Below are positions 39,560-49,370 of a stretch of 64,000 nt of DNA, piece by piece. The notes under the pieces were generated by a model, which worked only from the letters and a program-made list of their open reading frames with translations, made no database searches and was not told where the DNA came from. Position 1 is the stretch's first letter. Each line of letters starts with the position of its first letter. The stretch is from Trichomonas vaginalis G3. Taxonomy: Eukaryota > Parabasalia > Trichomonadida > Trichomonadidae. The DNA is taken from the NCBI RefSeq assembly GCF_026262505.1, contig NC_067206.1, positions 27,729,896 to 27,793,895 on the forward strand. The letters are read 5' to 3'. The position numbers were made by a program, and so were the translations under genes.

Positions 39560-41926
39560 ATGTTTATGAGATTTTTTGGGAAGAAAACGGCTCCATATAC
39601 TATTAAGGCGAAGGTAAAGGACATTGATGGGCCGTTGAAGATCGTTCTTCACGAAGGATTTCGTGTAAGTGATAATTACGAGTGCTCAATTTTCGAAATC
39701 TCAAATGAACAAACACCAATATGCCAAGAATTAAGACAGAATCTTCTTAAGCAATGGAAGATTCTCCGTCATCCTTCTGTTGTTCCATATCTTGATACTT
39801 ACGAAGACAATTCAATTACATACGTAGTAACAGAAAAAATTCTTCTATTTTCTGAAGGAGACTTCTCGGACAACGAAAAGCAATGGGCTGTTAGATCGAT
39901 TGCTGAATTTATTTCATTCATGTCTGCAAATGCAAACTCAATTTACGGAAATCTTACAAACAACTCATTATTCATGACACCTGGCCACGAAATCAAGATT
40001 GCAGGTCTTGAATGGGTCAGCGCAATGAATTCTGGTCCCATTTTCGATTTTCTTCAAAATTGGCAACAAATTTCACATGTAAAACAAGATTTAAACAAGC
40101 TTCCATTATACGCTGCTGATGCATATATGTTATCTGAATACATTAAGTCCTGGTCTGAAGAATTAGCTCGACCAATCAATCAAATTGGAAAATGTTGGAA
40201 TTTTCTTTCAAATAAAATGCCAGAACCAAAAGAATTACTCGAACTAGAAATCTGGAGCTCAGATAAGTTCTCCCAGATGCTTACATTCCTCAAAGAGCTT
40301 CCATTAAAAGATAATTTGCAAAGACAAGTTTTCTTTAAAGATTTAGTTGATTACGCAGATATATTCTCTCCTCCTATGCAAGCAGAAGCTATTATACCAG
40401 AATTAATTAAAGCTCTTTCATTTTCTCAAACTCCAGCAATTTTACAACCAATTTTCGCTTTGTCGTCATCGATGGACAAAGAAAGCTTTACATCTAAGGT
40501 AATTCCCAAGGTTACAGAGCTCTTTTCCATAAGAAGTACTGAATTACGTTTAGAATTGCTTTCTCAAATGCCCAAAATCGTTCCAAATGTCGACAAATCA
40601 ATTGCCAATGACGTTATCTTCCGCGAAATATTCCCAGGATTGAACGATGTCTTAGTTAGACAAGCGACAATTATTGCGATGGTTCCATTAGCTCCGTTAT
40701 TGACTTCTGACAACATTTCCGCACTCATGAGGACATTGGACAGGCTCCAGGAGGTCGATGACGCGCAAGTTAGAACTAATTCAGTTATTTGTTTGGCAAA
40801 AATTTCAGAATACATTGAAAAAGTTCAATTTTTAGCCCAAGCGTTTGCCAAATCAGCCAGGGATGGATTCGCACCGGCAAGAAAGGCATCTGTAGCAGCA
40901 ATGAAGTCATGCCTTCCGAAATTCAATTCAGGACACATTGCGCAAATACTTGTCCCCGCTTTAGGACCATTACTCATCGACCAGGTCGAGGAAGTGAGGA
41001 TTCCGGCACTCAGACTAATGGCACAAATTTTGGAAGGTTTGTCCGCAAACGATAAAGAAAAAATTGAGGAAGAAAACCAAAATCAACAAATTCCACAAAA
41101 ACCGGCACCTGTCAAACCGAAAACCGTTTTGAATTTGTCAAATGTTGAAAAGGGTGGTTGGGATGAAATTGATGTAAATAAACCGTTAACCGCAACCGCC
41201 AAAACGTCAAAAACTGTCAAAAAGCCCAGACAAATTACTCCAAAGCCGAAAGCAGCTGTTGTCGCTGAAATTGATGATGAAGATGGTTGGGGAGACCTTG
41301 AAGATGCAGATGAAGATAAAAAACCACAACCGAAAACCGTTGTCAAACCGAAACCTATCGTTCAACAGAAAATCCAACCAAAAGTCGTAGATATTGATGT
41401 TGATGATGAAGAAAATGGTTGGGGTGATTTCGATGAACCTGAAAAAGTGACACCTGTCAAATCGCAAACCGTCAAACCAAAAGTTGTTACTAAACCTGTT
41501 CAAAAACAGCAAAAAATCGAAGATGATGACGAAGAAAATGGCTGGGGAGAAATTGAAGAAAAACCGAAAACCGTTGTCAAACCGAAATCGTCTTTGACAC
41601 AAAAGAAGCCAGTTAGTACTTCTAAACCATTAGTTCTTAAGTCGACTAAGAAAGCTGAAGAAGATGATGAAGATGGATGGGGAGATTTAGATGATGCGGC
41701 AATTATTCCTCAAAAAACAAAAGAAACTCAACCAAGAAAAATGACAAAACCTGTTCAAAAAGTTGCAAAACAACAGACAAATAAAGGTGATGACGATGAT
41801 GATAACTGGGGCAATTTGTACGACAAGTCTGGAAAGAAACAGATCAGACCAAAGAAATCTGTCAAAGCAATGAAAGTTGAAGAGATTGATGATGCTGAAT
41901 GGGGAGATTGGGATGATGCCAAATAG
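39560..41926 (+). CDS. SCYL1-like (Scy1 family) pseudokinase with HEAT repeats and WG-rich tail
   Basis: 788 residues. Residues about 1-250 form a degenerate kinase domain that lacks the glycine loop, the catalytic HRD Asp and the DFG (for example YGNLTNNSLFMTP, IKIAGLEWV), as in SCYL proteins. About 260-500 are HEAT repeats (RQATIIAMVPLAPLL, VRIPALRLMAQIL). The tail (from about 520) is Lys/Pro-rich with seven acidic Trp motifs (GGWDEID, DGWGDLED, NGWGDFDE, NGWGEIEE, DGWGDLDD, DNWGNLYD, EWGDWDD). Known: SCYL1/Cex1 act in COPI retrograde traffic and tRNA export. The domain order is characteristic. The start at 39560 may be two codons later (MRFFGKK). Confidence 0.85.
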   Translation: MFMRFFGKKTAPYTIKAKVKDIDGPLKIVLHEGFRVSDNYECSIFEISNEQTPICQELRQNLLKQWKILRHPSVVPYLDTYEDNSITYVVTEKILLFSEGDFSDNEKQWAVRSIAEFISFMSANANSIYGNLTNNSLFMTPGHEIKIAGLEWVSAMNSGPIFDFLQNWQQISHVKQDLNKLPLYAADAYMLSEYIKSWSEELARPINQIGKCWNFLSNKMPEPKELLELEIWSSDKFSQMLTFLKELPLKDNLQRQVFFKDLVDYADIFSPPMQAEAIIPELIKALSFSQTPAILQPIFALSSSMDKESFTSKVIPKVTELFSIRSTELRLELLSQMPKIVPNVDKSIANDVIFREIFPGLNDVLVRQATIIAMVPLAPLLTSDNISALMRTLDRLQEVDDAQVRTNSVICLAKISEYIEKVQFLAQAFAKSARDGFAPARKASVAAMKSCLPKFNSGHIAQILVPALGPLLIDQVEEVRIPALRLMAQILEGLSANDKEKIEEENQNQQIPQKPAPVKPKTVLNLSNVEKGGWDEIDVNKPLTATAKTSKTVKKPRQITPKPKAAVVAEIDDEDGWGDLEDADEDKKPQPKTVVKPKPIVQQKIQPKVVDIDVDDEENGWGDFDEPEKVTPVKSQTVKPKVVTKPVQKQQKIEDDDEENGWGEIEEKPKTVVKPKSSLTQKKPVSTSKPLVLKSTKKAEEDDEDGWGDLDDAAIIPQKTKETQPRKMTKPVQKVAKQQTNKGDDDDDNWGNLYDKSGKKQIRPKKSVKAMKVEEIDDAEWGDWDDAK

Positions 41927-41987
41927 AATAATTTTGTAATATTAGATATTATTTATATTTAGTTTTGTGTTTTAAAAAGAATTAATT

Positions 41988-42170
41988 TTAAAACTTAAAA
42001 TTGTTTTCCAAATGAGACTTATAGTCAGTGAAGTACTTTTCTGCTTGTGTGTCCTTCACGACATCGTAGAAAGTGATCGAAGGAACTTTCTGCATTCCCA
42101 TGAACTGGAAAGCTTTAGAGTATATAAGAATTTCTGAAAAAGTGACACCCAAAAAAGTGATACTTTCAAT
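41988..42170 (-). pseudogene. C-terminal fragment of a host gene cut by the MULE
   Basis: The reverse-strand frame (.. SEILIYSKAFQFMGMQKVPSITFYDVV .. ENNFKF-stop) runs without interruption up to the inferred MULE end. The KVPSITFY segment resembles the cis-proline strand of a thioredoxin fold, as in Ost3/Ost6- or PDI-like proteins. The assignment is weak because only about 60 residues remain. The rest of the gene would lie beyond the nested insertions, outside the window. Confidence 0.35.
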
Positions 42171-43082
42171 AGGGGGTAACACTTAAAAAGTGACAATTTA
42201 AAATTCACAATAAATAAAAATAATAAATTTTTTAGTCTATTAAATTATTCTTTTCTTTGAAATCCTCCAAAAATTCTTCGAAATGTTCTAAAATATAATC
42301 TGGAGAATTATAACAAAATTCATTAATTTCTAACATATACGTATCTAACAATTCATTTGGAATTTCAAACGATCTTAAATATGTAATTGAATTTTGTATC
42401 TTCTCATTTATTTGAGAAAGTTTTTCTTTAGCATTTTCCAATAAAAATCTTAATGGATTCAAATTGGCTTCTTGATTCTGAACAAAATTTAATACTTGGT
42501 ATAAACGTGATTGAACTTCTCTTTTCAATTTTGTTTTATAATCTGTCAATCGAGGCTCGCGAATTCTAATTGAAGGAATAAAACCTGTTTGAAGTAAATC
42601 GTTTTTAATACGATAAAAGTAATTGGGTGCAACTTCTTCTAAAAGATTTTTGACAAAAACATCAATTCTTTGATTTTTAACGCAGCCAAAATCGTGATAT
42701 TTTATCTTTTTAAATAAAGATTCAGAAACGTTATTCACAACAGTTAATTCATTTGGTCTGGCAGCGGCTATCCATTGTTGTTTATGAATGTCCCACTGAC
42801 GTGTAAAGTATTGATTAAATTCCAATTGATCTTGAATTTTATCAATAATGTGCTCTTTATACATTTTTGCAGCATCTTCTTCTGTGCAATCACGATAATA
42901 ACATAAAATGTTCATAAATTTTTCGACTTCTGATCTAATCTCTTCATCATTTATCTTTGAGAGATTCTTTTTAAGTGCGCGTATTACATGTAGCGCGCAC
43001 CAAAAGATATTGCACTCCGGAAATGAATTCATAATCCCGTTGAAAATGTTTAGTGCACAGTCAGACATGATAAATTCAGGTT
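42171..43082 (-). mobile_element. MULE (Mutator-like) DNA transposon, 3' part
   Basis: One end is placed at about 42171 (AGGGGGTAACACTTAAAAAG, then TGACAATTT), the likely terminal inverted repeat. The exact limit is uncertain because GTGACA-like motifs continue outward to 42140. The other side is cut at 43082 by Polinton-2. It contains the transposase fragment below. The 5' half should lie to the right of the window. Confidence 0.7.
42232..43082 (-). CDS. MULE transposase, C-terminal part
   Basis: The frame is open across the Polinton-2 boundary (reads PEFIMSDCALNIFNGI), so the ATG at 43068 is not the start. SD is the second catalytic Asp of the DDE domain. NIFWCALHVIRALKKNL is the family's CxxH zinc-binding motif. 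TVVNNVSESLFKKIK matches the conserved NN..E block that carries the catalytic Glu. Known: MULE transposases cut and paste DNA with 8-11 bp target duplications. The first Asp and the DNA-binding domain are missing in the window. The remaining 283 codons have no stop. Confidence 0.85.
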
Positions 43083-43094
43083 AGTTAGTATACC

Positions 43095-43137
43095 TATCTT
43101 GGGTACTGCGGCACTGCGTTCCACCTTACCCAAGATA
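43095..43137. other. Terminal hairpin of Polinton-2
   Basis: TATCTTGGGTA (43095-43105) pairs perfectly with TACCCAAGATA (43127-43137). The loop contains GGCACTGCGTTCC, beginning 28 bases from the element end, as in Polinton-3. Confidence 0.75.
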
Positions 43138-43139
43138 AC

Positions 43140-43339
43140 GGTTTGACACTTTACAAAACCGTTAACGTATATTTTACAACACAAACGACAACACCAACTT
43201 AACCTTAAATATTTACAAAACCGTCTGACACATAAACGACTTCACTAACGACTTCACTAACGACTTCACAAACGACAACACCAACTTAACCTTAAATATT
43301 TACAAAACTGTCTGACACATAAACGACTTCACTAACGAC
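43140..43339. repeat. Subterminal repeats of Polinton-2
   Basis: TTAACCTTAAATATTTACAA with flanking AAACGACAACACCAAC and GTCTGACACATAAACGACTT occurs twice here, and related units recur in the first 150 bp of Polinton-3. Non-coding. Confidence 0.75.
43334..43339. repeat. Left target-site duplication of Polinton-3 (AACGAC)
   Basis: AACGAC immediately before the AG terminus at 43340. An identical copy follows the CT terminus at 62911-62916. Six bases is the Polinton hallmark. Confidence 0.85.
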
Positions 43340-43351
43340 AGTTAGTATGGC

Positions 43352-43394
43352 TAAGTCGTGTACTGAGGCACTGCGCGCCTCCGTACACCACTTA
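43352..43394. other. Left terminal hairpin of Polinton-3
   Basis: TAAGTCGTGTAC (43352-43363) pairs with GTACACCACTTA (43383-43394) with one mismatch. An inner stem GAGGC/GCCTC lies around ACTGCGC. The core GGCACTGCGCGCC starts 28 bases from the end. Confidence 0.75.
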
Positions 43395-43517
43395 ACCTTA
43401 AATATTTACAAAACCAGTAACGTATATTTTACAACACAAACGATAACACTAACTTAACCTTAAATATTTACAAACCGCCAACCACTAACGACTTCATTAA
43501 TGTAAAAATAAACGTTC

Positions 43518-43838
43518 TCACTTACAAAAGTATTGCAACTCCTCCCATTGCTGTGCTTCACATAACAGCTCATAATCTTCTGACTCACTTTCTTCTTCAT
43601 ATAGGTCAAAATCACTGTCAAAATAAATGTTAGTAAGTTTTGACAAAGCTAATGAAACACGTTTACCGTTTGTATCGTATGCTTGTATAAACTTTCCATT
43701 CTTCATTCCTTCATAAACGCTCAAACTAACTTTACCCTTTCTCCCTCGTATCTGATAGAATGTATTTTCACGAGGAACGAAGAACAAATTCTTGAACTCA
43801 TGACCGTTGTAGTTTGTTATCTCAATAGTTTTCGTCAT
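43518..43838 (-). CDS. 106-residue unknown Polinton-3 protein, left copy
   Basis: MTKTIEITNYNGHEFKNLFF start, a central basic, beta-rich part (FYQIRGRKGKVSLSVYEG, GKRVSLALSKL) and a strongly acidic tail (DSDFDLYEEESESEDYE). The layout (short strand-rich module ending in 'G.rv.l.lskL') loosely recalls the modules found in HNH-associated NUMOD proteins, but I do not claim homology. The identical right-arm copy is at 62412-62732, and a diverged relative in Polinton-2 at 62978-63304. It looks whole. Confidence 0.65.
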   Translation of the reverse strand: MTKTIEITNYNGHEFKNLFFVPRENTFYQIRGRKGKVSLSVYEGMKNGKFIQAYDTNGKRVSLALSKLTNIYFDSDFDLYEEESESEDYELLCEAQQWEELQYFCK

Positions 43839-43973
43839 TTATATAAAAATAAACTTAAAAATTAATGATATCACCACCCTCACACGTATGAAAACATCCA
43901 TTTAAATTTAGGGTAGAAGGGTAGATCTAACCTCATTTCTACCCTCATTTCTAACCTTGTTGAACTCATTGCT

Positions 43974-44252
43974 TTATAACTCTCTTCCTTTCTCCAACTC
44001 TTCTAACTTCTTCTTAAGTTCAGCAATGTTGTCCTCATGAAGTTTAATCTTTCTCAAAATTCCTTCTCTATCTAATGGTTGCTTTATCTTTCTAAACTGA
44101 ACTCTACCATCCTTCATAGTATGAATGTAAAAACCTTCTGGAATAGTTCCTGATTTAATGTATTCTACCAAAAACTTTTGTTTCATTGCTTCAGTGACTT
44201 TATTTGTCATTTCAATCAAAGGTGAAGCTAGCACAGCGATAATGGATTTCAT
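43974..44252 (-). CDS. 92-residue unknown Polinton-3 protein, left copy
   Basis: Contains FLVEYIKSGTIPEGFYIHTM followed by KDGRVQFRKIKQ (a compact basic module) and a short C-terminal coiled coil (ILRKIKLHEDNIAELKKK). The relatives at 61978-62256 and 63464-63700 keep everything from MTNKVTE/MTTKVTE on. The start may therefore be the internal ATG (44204-44206) rather than the first one. The function is unknown. It looks whole. Confidence 0.6.
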   Translation of the reverse strand: MKSIIAVLASPLIEMTNKVTEAMKQKFLVEYIKSGTIPEGFYIHTMKDGRVQFRKIKQPLDREGILRKIKLHEDNIAELKKKLEELEKGREL

Positions 44253-44813
44253 GACTTTTTAGTATTTCATGCAATCTTAACAGATAGCCTTACAAGTACT
44301 TCCAGTGTCCCTAGCTGTCCCTCCTTTTTATATAACTCCATGACATTTATAATCTCGCGAAACTTAACAGGTAGCATAACAGATTAAAATCAGATGAGGT
44401 TTTGAACCAAAATTTCTAAGCAACGTTGTCAAGGATTTTGAGGAACTAGGGACAGAGTGTGGCAAAGTCCAAGATTTAATTTATCTTCATCTGTTTCATC
44501 AGCTATCTCATCTAATATGCCAATATTTTATTCATAACTCGTGGCAAACTCACTCACTTTCATTATGTTCATCTGCATGCTTCATCTGATAGAAAGTATG
44601 ACTTTCATTAACTCTGTGAGATAATGAAAACTACTAGGGACAGAGACCATGGCAAAGTTTATGACTTTCATTATTTCCAGAACTTAATGAAAACTACTAG
44701 GGACAGAGACCATGGCAAAGTTCATGATTTAATTTATTCTCTCACTAACAACAAATACAAAACTCCAACACTAACAACAAATACTCCAACACTAACGACA
44801 AAAATAAATGTCC
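44253..44813. other. Non-coding stretch with a tandem duplication
   Basis: At 44624-44735 AATGAAAACTACTAGGGACA and GAGACCATGGCAAAG occur twice, 66-68 bp apart. CTAACAACAAATACAAAACT-like units follow near 44755. The mirror stretch is 61412-61977. No gene is supported. Confidence 0.6.
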
Positions 44814-47635
44814 TCACTTCTTAACAAAGTAATATGTGCTTCTTACACCACCATAGCTCAAACGTTTCTTTTCAAACATCGATTGAAACTTATTTTGAGC
44901 CATTGGCTTTAGTCTCTTTTTCTTCAAATACGCCAAGAAATCTTCTTCACATCTTTTCACTTCATAGCCTTCTTTAAACTCCTCCTTGTTAAATTCTATG
45001 AAATCCTTTATCTCATTCTTTGTTGCAATGGCTTCTTCACGAACGACATTGTGAACTATTTCAACACTGTTCTCATGTATGACCTCCTCACTGTTCTCAT
45101 GAACTATTTCAACACTGTTCTCATGTATGACCTCCTCACTGTTCTCATGAACTATTTCAACACTGTTCTCATGTATGACCTCCTCACTGTTCTCATGAAC
45201 TATTTCAACACTGTTCTCATGTATGACCTCCTCACTGTTCTCATGAACTATTTCAACACTGTTCTCATGTATGACCTCCTCACTGTTCTCATGAACTATT
45301 TCAACACTGTTCTCATATATGACCTCCTCACTGTTCTCATGAACTATTTCAACTGTTTCATGTATGACCTCCTCACTGTTCTCATGAACTATTTCAACTG
45401 TTCTCATATGACCTCCTCACTGTCTTTCATAAGCGTTTCAAAGTCTCCTTTACTCATTACTTCAATCTCATGCTGTTCACAATAGTACTTAAACTCACTG
45501 TATATGTCTTTGTTGTATGTTATATTGCTTCCCATCTACTCCATGAATTTTTCAAGCACTTCCTCATAATTCACTGTTTCTTTCTTTCCACGACCTTCTA
45601 ATATCATACTTGCTTCGTAAATATAACTTCTTGCAGAACCGTCTCGCTTTCTACTTCTCTTCACAAATTCTCTCATCTTGCCACCAAATACATTTGAACT
45701 ACATGCAAAGAATTCATTCTCCTTCGCAAATTCTTTATATCTTCTGTAGCACTCTGTACAATTCCATCCGGATACAAACTTTTCATAGAACTCCTCGTAA
45801 AACATTTGGTAAGGTGTTTTGTTCATTTCGATGAGTTCTTGTTTAGCCCTGGTGAATGGTATCTTCCTTACATCAAATTCACTTAAATCTTTCCTCATGA
45901 AGTACGTCAGTAAGTTTGAATAAAACTCTTCATTAAAGCTTTCAATGAGATTTGAGAAATATTCGTAATTTCCTTTGTATCTGCTGCTTACGTCAATGAC
46001 AACAAATCTTCTGTCGTCTTTGTCAATCTTTACTGAGTTGAAGTTGTTAGATATCATGATGATATTACAAACATTCTCTATCTTTCTTACTGGCTGACAC
46101 TTCTGATTTAAGTCCAACTGAGTCTCTGTTACTATTGACTTTAGTGCGTCGTGGTTCATGACCTTAGACGTATCGCATGAGCTTAGTTCATTGCATACGA
46201 TGAGCTTCATGTTCTCAATAGCAGCATTGAATCTACCAACCACATTCTCTATTGCCGTTATATTATTGTTGGCGTACTTGCTAATGAGCTCGCATAGAAC
46301 ATTACTAAGTACATTCTTACCAGTTCCTTGCTTTCCTATTAACAAAAGTACTGTTCCAGTCTTTCCACAAGGATTTTGAACGATGTAGGCGAACCAGTTC
46401 AAAACATACTCATAAAGCTCTTCATCCTCATTACATATGACATCGTGAACATGTTTCAAATATCCTTCAATAACGTTCTCATCTACTTCATTCAGTACCT
46501 CATACTCATATCCTCTGAAATAGCTGTAAATGTCATCTCTTTCGTCAAAGAATCTCATGCCTGACTTCATAAGATAGTTCTTGTTCTGACCCGCTTCATA
46601 AATCATCAGTGCGTTCACATCCTTCTCCTCAATACGTCCTACATAAACACTCTTCATGAGCTTATTGAATTCCTTGCTATCTACTGACACAAGTGTTGTT
46701 GTGTCTCGTATTCCATCATAATCTTTCACTAGATATGTCATACGTGCTCCGTCAATAACAACAACACATCTTCTTAAGTCATTTATAACACTAGCTATGT
46801 CAATACCGTCCTCACTCATGTACTTATTTTTCCTCAAGTCCTTTAGTGTGAAAGTGTCTCTAAGTTCTATTTCAAACAATTCATTTACACATCCTTTGCA
46901 ATACTTCTCTATAAAATATTTCTGTCGTTCTTTACTAAGTTTCTTAACAGCTCTGAAGAACCATGTGTTTTGACTCAAACATCCTTCACAACTTCTCTCA
47001 TTCATTCCTAGTTCTTTCATGTCATTATCTTCAACCTCTATGGTCTCATTGACTAAGGTCAAAGGGTTCTTAGTCATTGCTGGTCTTATCTGAAACAATG
47101 TTTGTGCAACAGGTTTAACTAGTTCAGCAACGTCCTTCCTTAATATGAATAGCTGTTTCCACTCATCTTTGCTAACAGTTCTTTCATAACCACTGACAGT
47201 AATGATTTCATTTGCTGACCTTAGACACTTATGTTCTATCATTTGTATTGCTTTTGTGTAAGGCTTTCGTGAGCATAGGTTGTATATGTCATTCCTGCAA
47301 TGTTCATTCATGCCAATAGTACTAAATCCTTTCTTTGCTGTTGAGTGCATAATATCCATTAGTTCCTGTGTTCGTATTGCTGTCTCATAAAATACAACAA
47401 GACCTTTGTCATCTATGACGTACTTACCGAAAACATTGCTTATATTCTTTAACCATGAAATAACATCCTCATTCATGCTGTCAAACATGAAGTAAGGTCT
47501 TACATACTCTTCACTTATAAGATACTCCACAAAGTACTTGTTAAGCTCTATGTCCTCGTGAGCGATTTCATTAGGTTTGATATTAGTTCCTTTTGTCATT
47601 GCTGTCATGTACTTCACTCTCATAGTTCCTTTCAA
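44814..47635 (-). pseudogene. SF3 primase-helicase-like gene, left copy (fossil)
   Basis: Mirror copy of the gene at 58631-61411, with the same N-terminal extension, CXXC pairs, Walker A (GKQGTGKN), Walker B and C-terminal octapeptide repeats. It is broken (about two breaks), all towards its 3' part; the helicase core remains in one frame. The 24-bp repeat region has drifted in copy number and in spacing relative to the right copy. Confidence 0.85.
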
Positions 47636-47723
47636 TAGCGTAAAAGTACTTCATTGTTTCATAACTGCTCTAAATTCTGTTCAAAATTCGTACAACATAA
47701 CTTTTTAACATTAGTGAAAGAAC

Positions 47724-48427
47724 ATGAGCGAAACAACAACATCTAACATTACAGAAGAAGTCAATGACAATGCCGATGAAAACATTACAGAAGGAGCTAG
47801 TGAAAATATTGACGAGTTCAGTGAGGAAGAAGATATTGAGGACGTCAATGAGAACGTTAGTGGGGAACAAACTCAATGGGAAACATTGAGAAATCATGAA
47901 GATTATGAGATTTGTACGACATATCCTTTTACTATTCGTCGAAAGAAAAACAAACATATTAAGAGTGAATGCTTAAATAATCATGGTTATATTGAGCTTA
48001 GTTTAAACAACAAAACACATTTAAAGCATAGAATTATTGCAGAACAGTGGATTGAAAATCCAAACAATTTGAAAGAAATAGACCATATAAATCATGATAG
48101 AACGGACAACAGAATCTCAAACCTTCGTTGGTGTTCTAAATCTGAAAACAATAGAAATAAAAGCAAGTATGGCGATATAGTTTATGAGTTCGTTGATGAA
48201 ATATCTGACGAAGCTGTTGAAATAACAGCTTATGGTAAGCATTCGTTTGAGTTCTACTATATGTTGAGAATGAGGACGCATTCTATTATTATACAGGTCT
48301 TAACTATCGAAAACTTCATATAAACTTTACAAAAACAGGTGCTGCTTATGTTTGTATGATAGATACAGAAAACAAGAGAGTAATCTTATGCATAAACAAA
48401 TTCAAACGCTTGTACGGCTTCATGTAG
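47724..48427 (+). pseudogene. NUMOD4/HNH nuclease gene, left copy (fossil)
   Basis: Mirror copy of 57838-58542, divergent from the helicase with about 90 bp between the starts. The NUMOD4 and HNH parts are present. The copy is broken (about one break) near its end. Confidence 0.8.
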
Positions 48428-48429
48428 GA

Positions 48430-48900
48430 CAAACATTATTTTTCAACACTAACGCCAACACGTAGGACAAACATTCATGACTAACATTACTGTATAACAT
48501 AAATGTTTTGTCATAGATTTCATCGTAAATGTTTTGTCATGATTTCATCGTAAATGTTTTGTCATGATTTCATCGTACATGTTTTGTCATAGATTTCATC
48601 GTAAATGTTTTGTTATGATTTCATGGAACTTAAACGTATATGTTTTGTCAAAACTTCATCGTACATGTTTTGTCATGATTTCATCGTAAATGTTTTGTCA
48701 TAGATTTCATCGTAAATGTTTTGTTATGATTTCATGGAACTTAAACGTATATGTTTTGTCATGACCTCATCGTACATGTTTTGTCATAGATTTCATCGTA
48801 AATGTTTTGTTATGATTTCATGGAACTTAAACGTAAATGTTTTGTTATGTCCTCATCGTAAATGTTTTGTCATGATTTCATCGTAAATGTTTTGTGAAGA
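48430..48900. repeat. 25-bp satellite, block 1 of the left arm
   Basis: Units of the type TTTTGTCATGATTTCATCGT plus AAATG, interspersed with GGAACTTAAACGTATATG variants. Mirror block at 57360-57770. Confidence 0.85.
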
Positions 48901-48906
48901 ATATAA

Positions 48907-48934
48907 CAACCGCCTGAATTCAGACGGTTGGTTT
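48907..48934. repeat. Near-palindrome around GAATTC
   Basis: CAACCGCCTGAATTCAGACG followed by GTTG, one mismatch. The mirror is near 57333-57358. It lies between the satellite and the KilA-N fragment. Confidence 0.7.
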
Positions 48935-48935
48935 T

Positions 48936-49223
48936 TATACAAAATTCACACAGGAAAATTCTTGAGTTTTGGTTGAAAGAATACGGTCGAGCCAAAAGTG
49001 GCTCAACCTCAAAACAAGCATTTTTGAGTTTACTAAGGCATTTATGAATGAATTCAAAGGTATTTGCATACATCCTGACCTCGTTCATTTTGTTGCTGAA
49101 TGGTGCTCTGTAAAGTATGCATTTTATGTCAAAGATATTATGGACTCCATAGACAAGAAAGTTCATGAGAAGTTAGATGAAGAAGAACTCGAAGATACAG
49201 TAGAGAATGCAAAACATTTTTGA
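48936..49223 (+). pseudogene. KilA-N-like C-terminal fragment, left copy
   Basis: Encodes FTKAFMNEFKGICIHPDLVH and the following EWCSVKYAFYVKDIMDS, the 'hp.Lv..va.W.s.kya..v' half of KilA-N, and ends ENAKHF. The N-terminal part is disturbed compared with the right copy, so it is broken (about one break). A further partial copy of the same segment follows at 49262-49347. Confidence 0.6.
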
Positions 49224-49251
49224 CGAAGTGAAGATCTTCACTTCGTCAAAA
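49218..49251. repeat. 34-bp perfect palindrome
   Basis: TTTTGACGAAGTGAAGA is followed directly by its exact complement. It overlaps the stop of the KilA-N fragment and centres on AGATCT. The mirror is 57013-57046. Related imperfect versions are near 51499 and 53775. Confidence 0.85.
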
Positions 49252-49261
49252 TGTGATGCAA

Positions 49262-49370
49262 AAACAAGCATTTTATGAGCTTACTAAGGCGTTATGAATG
49301 AATTCAAAGGTATTTGCATACATCCTGACCTCGTTCATTTTGTTGCTGAATTCAGCAAAAATAATGTTTA
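49262..49370 (+). repeat. Partial duplicate of the KilA-N fragment
   Basis: Repeats about 85 bp of 49010-49095 (AAACAAGCATTTT .. GACCTCGTTCATTTTGTTGC), ending in the palindrome GCTGAATTCAGC. The mirror is at 56905-57005. Confidence 0.7.

Noticed and set aside
45051-45485. Frame antisense to the helicase octapeptide repeats (also 60665-61174)
   Set aside because: Mirror reading of the 24-bp coding repeat; the sense strand carries the conserved protein.
47670-47957. 95-residue frame opposite the HNH gene (also 58309-58596)
   Set aside because: Antisense of the acidic N-terminal tail and HNH start; occurs in both arms only because the arms are copies.
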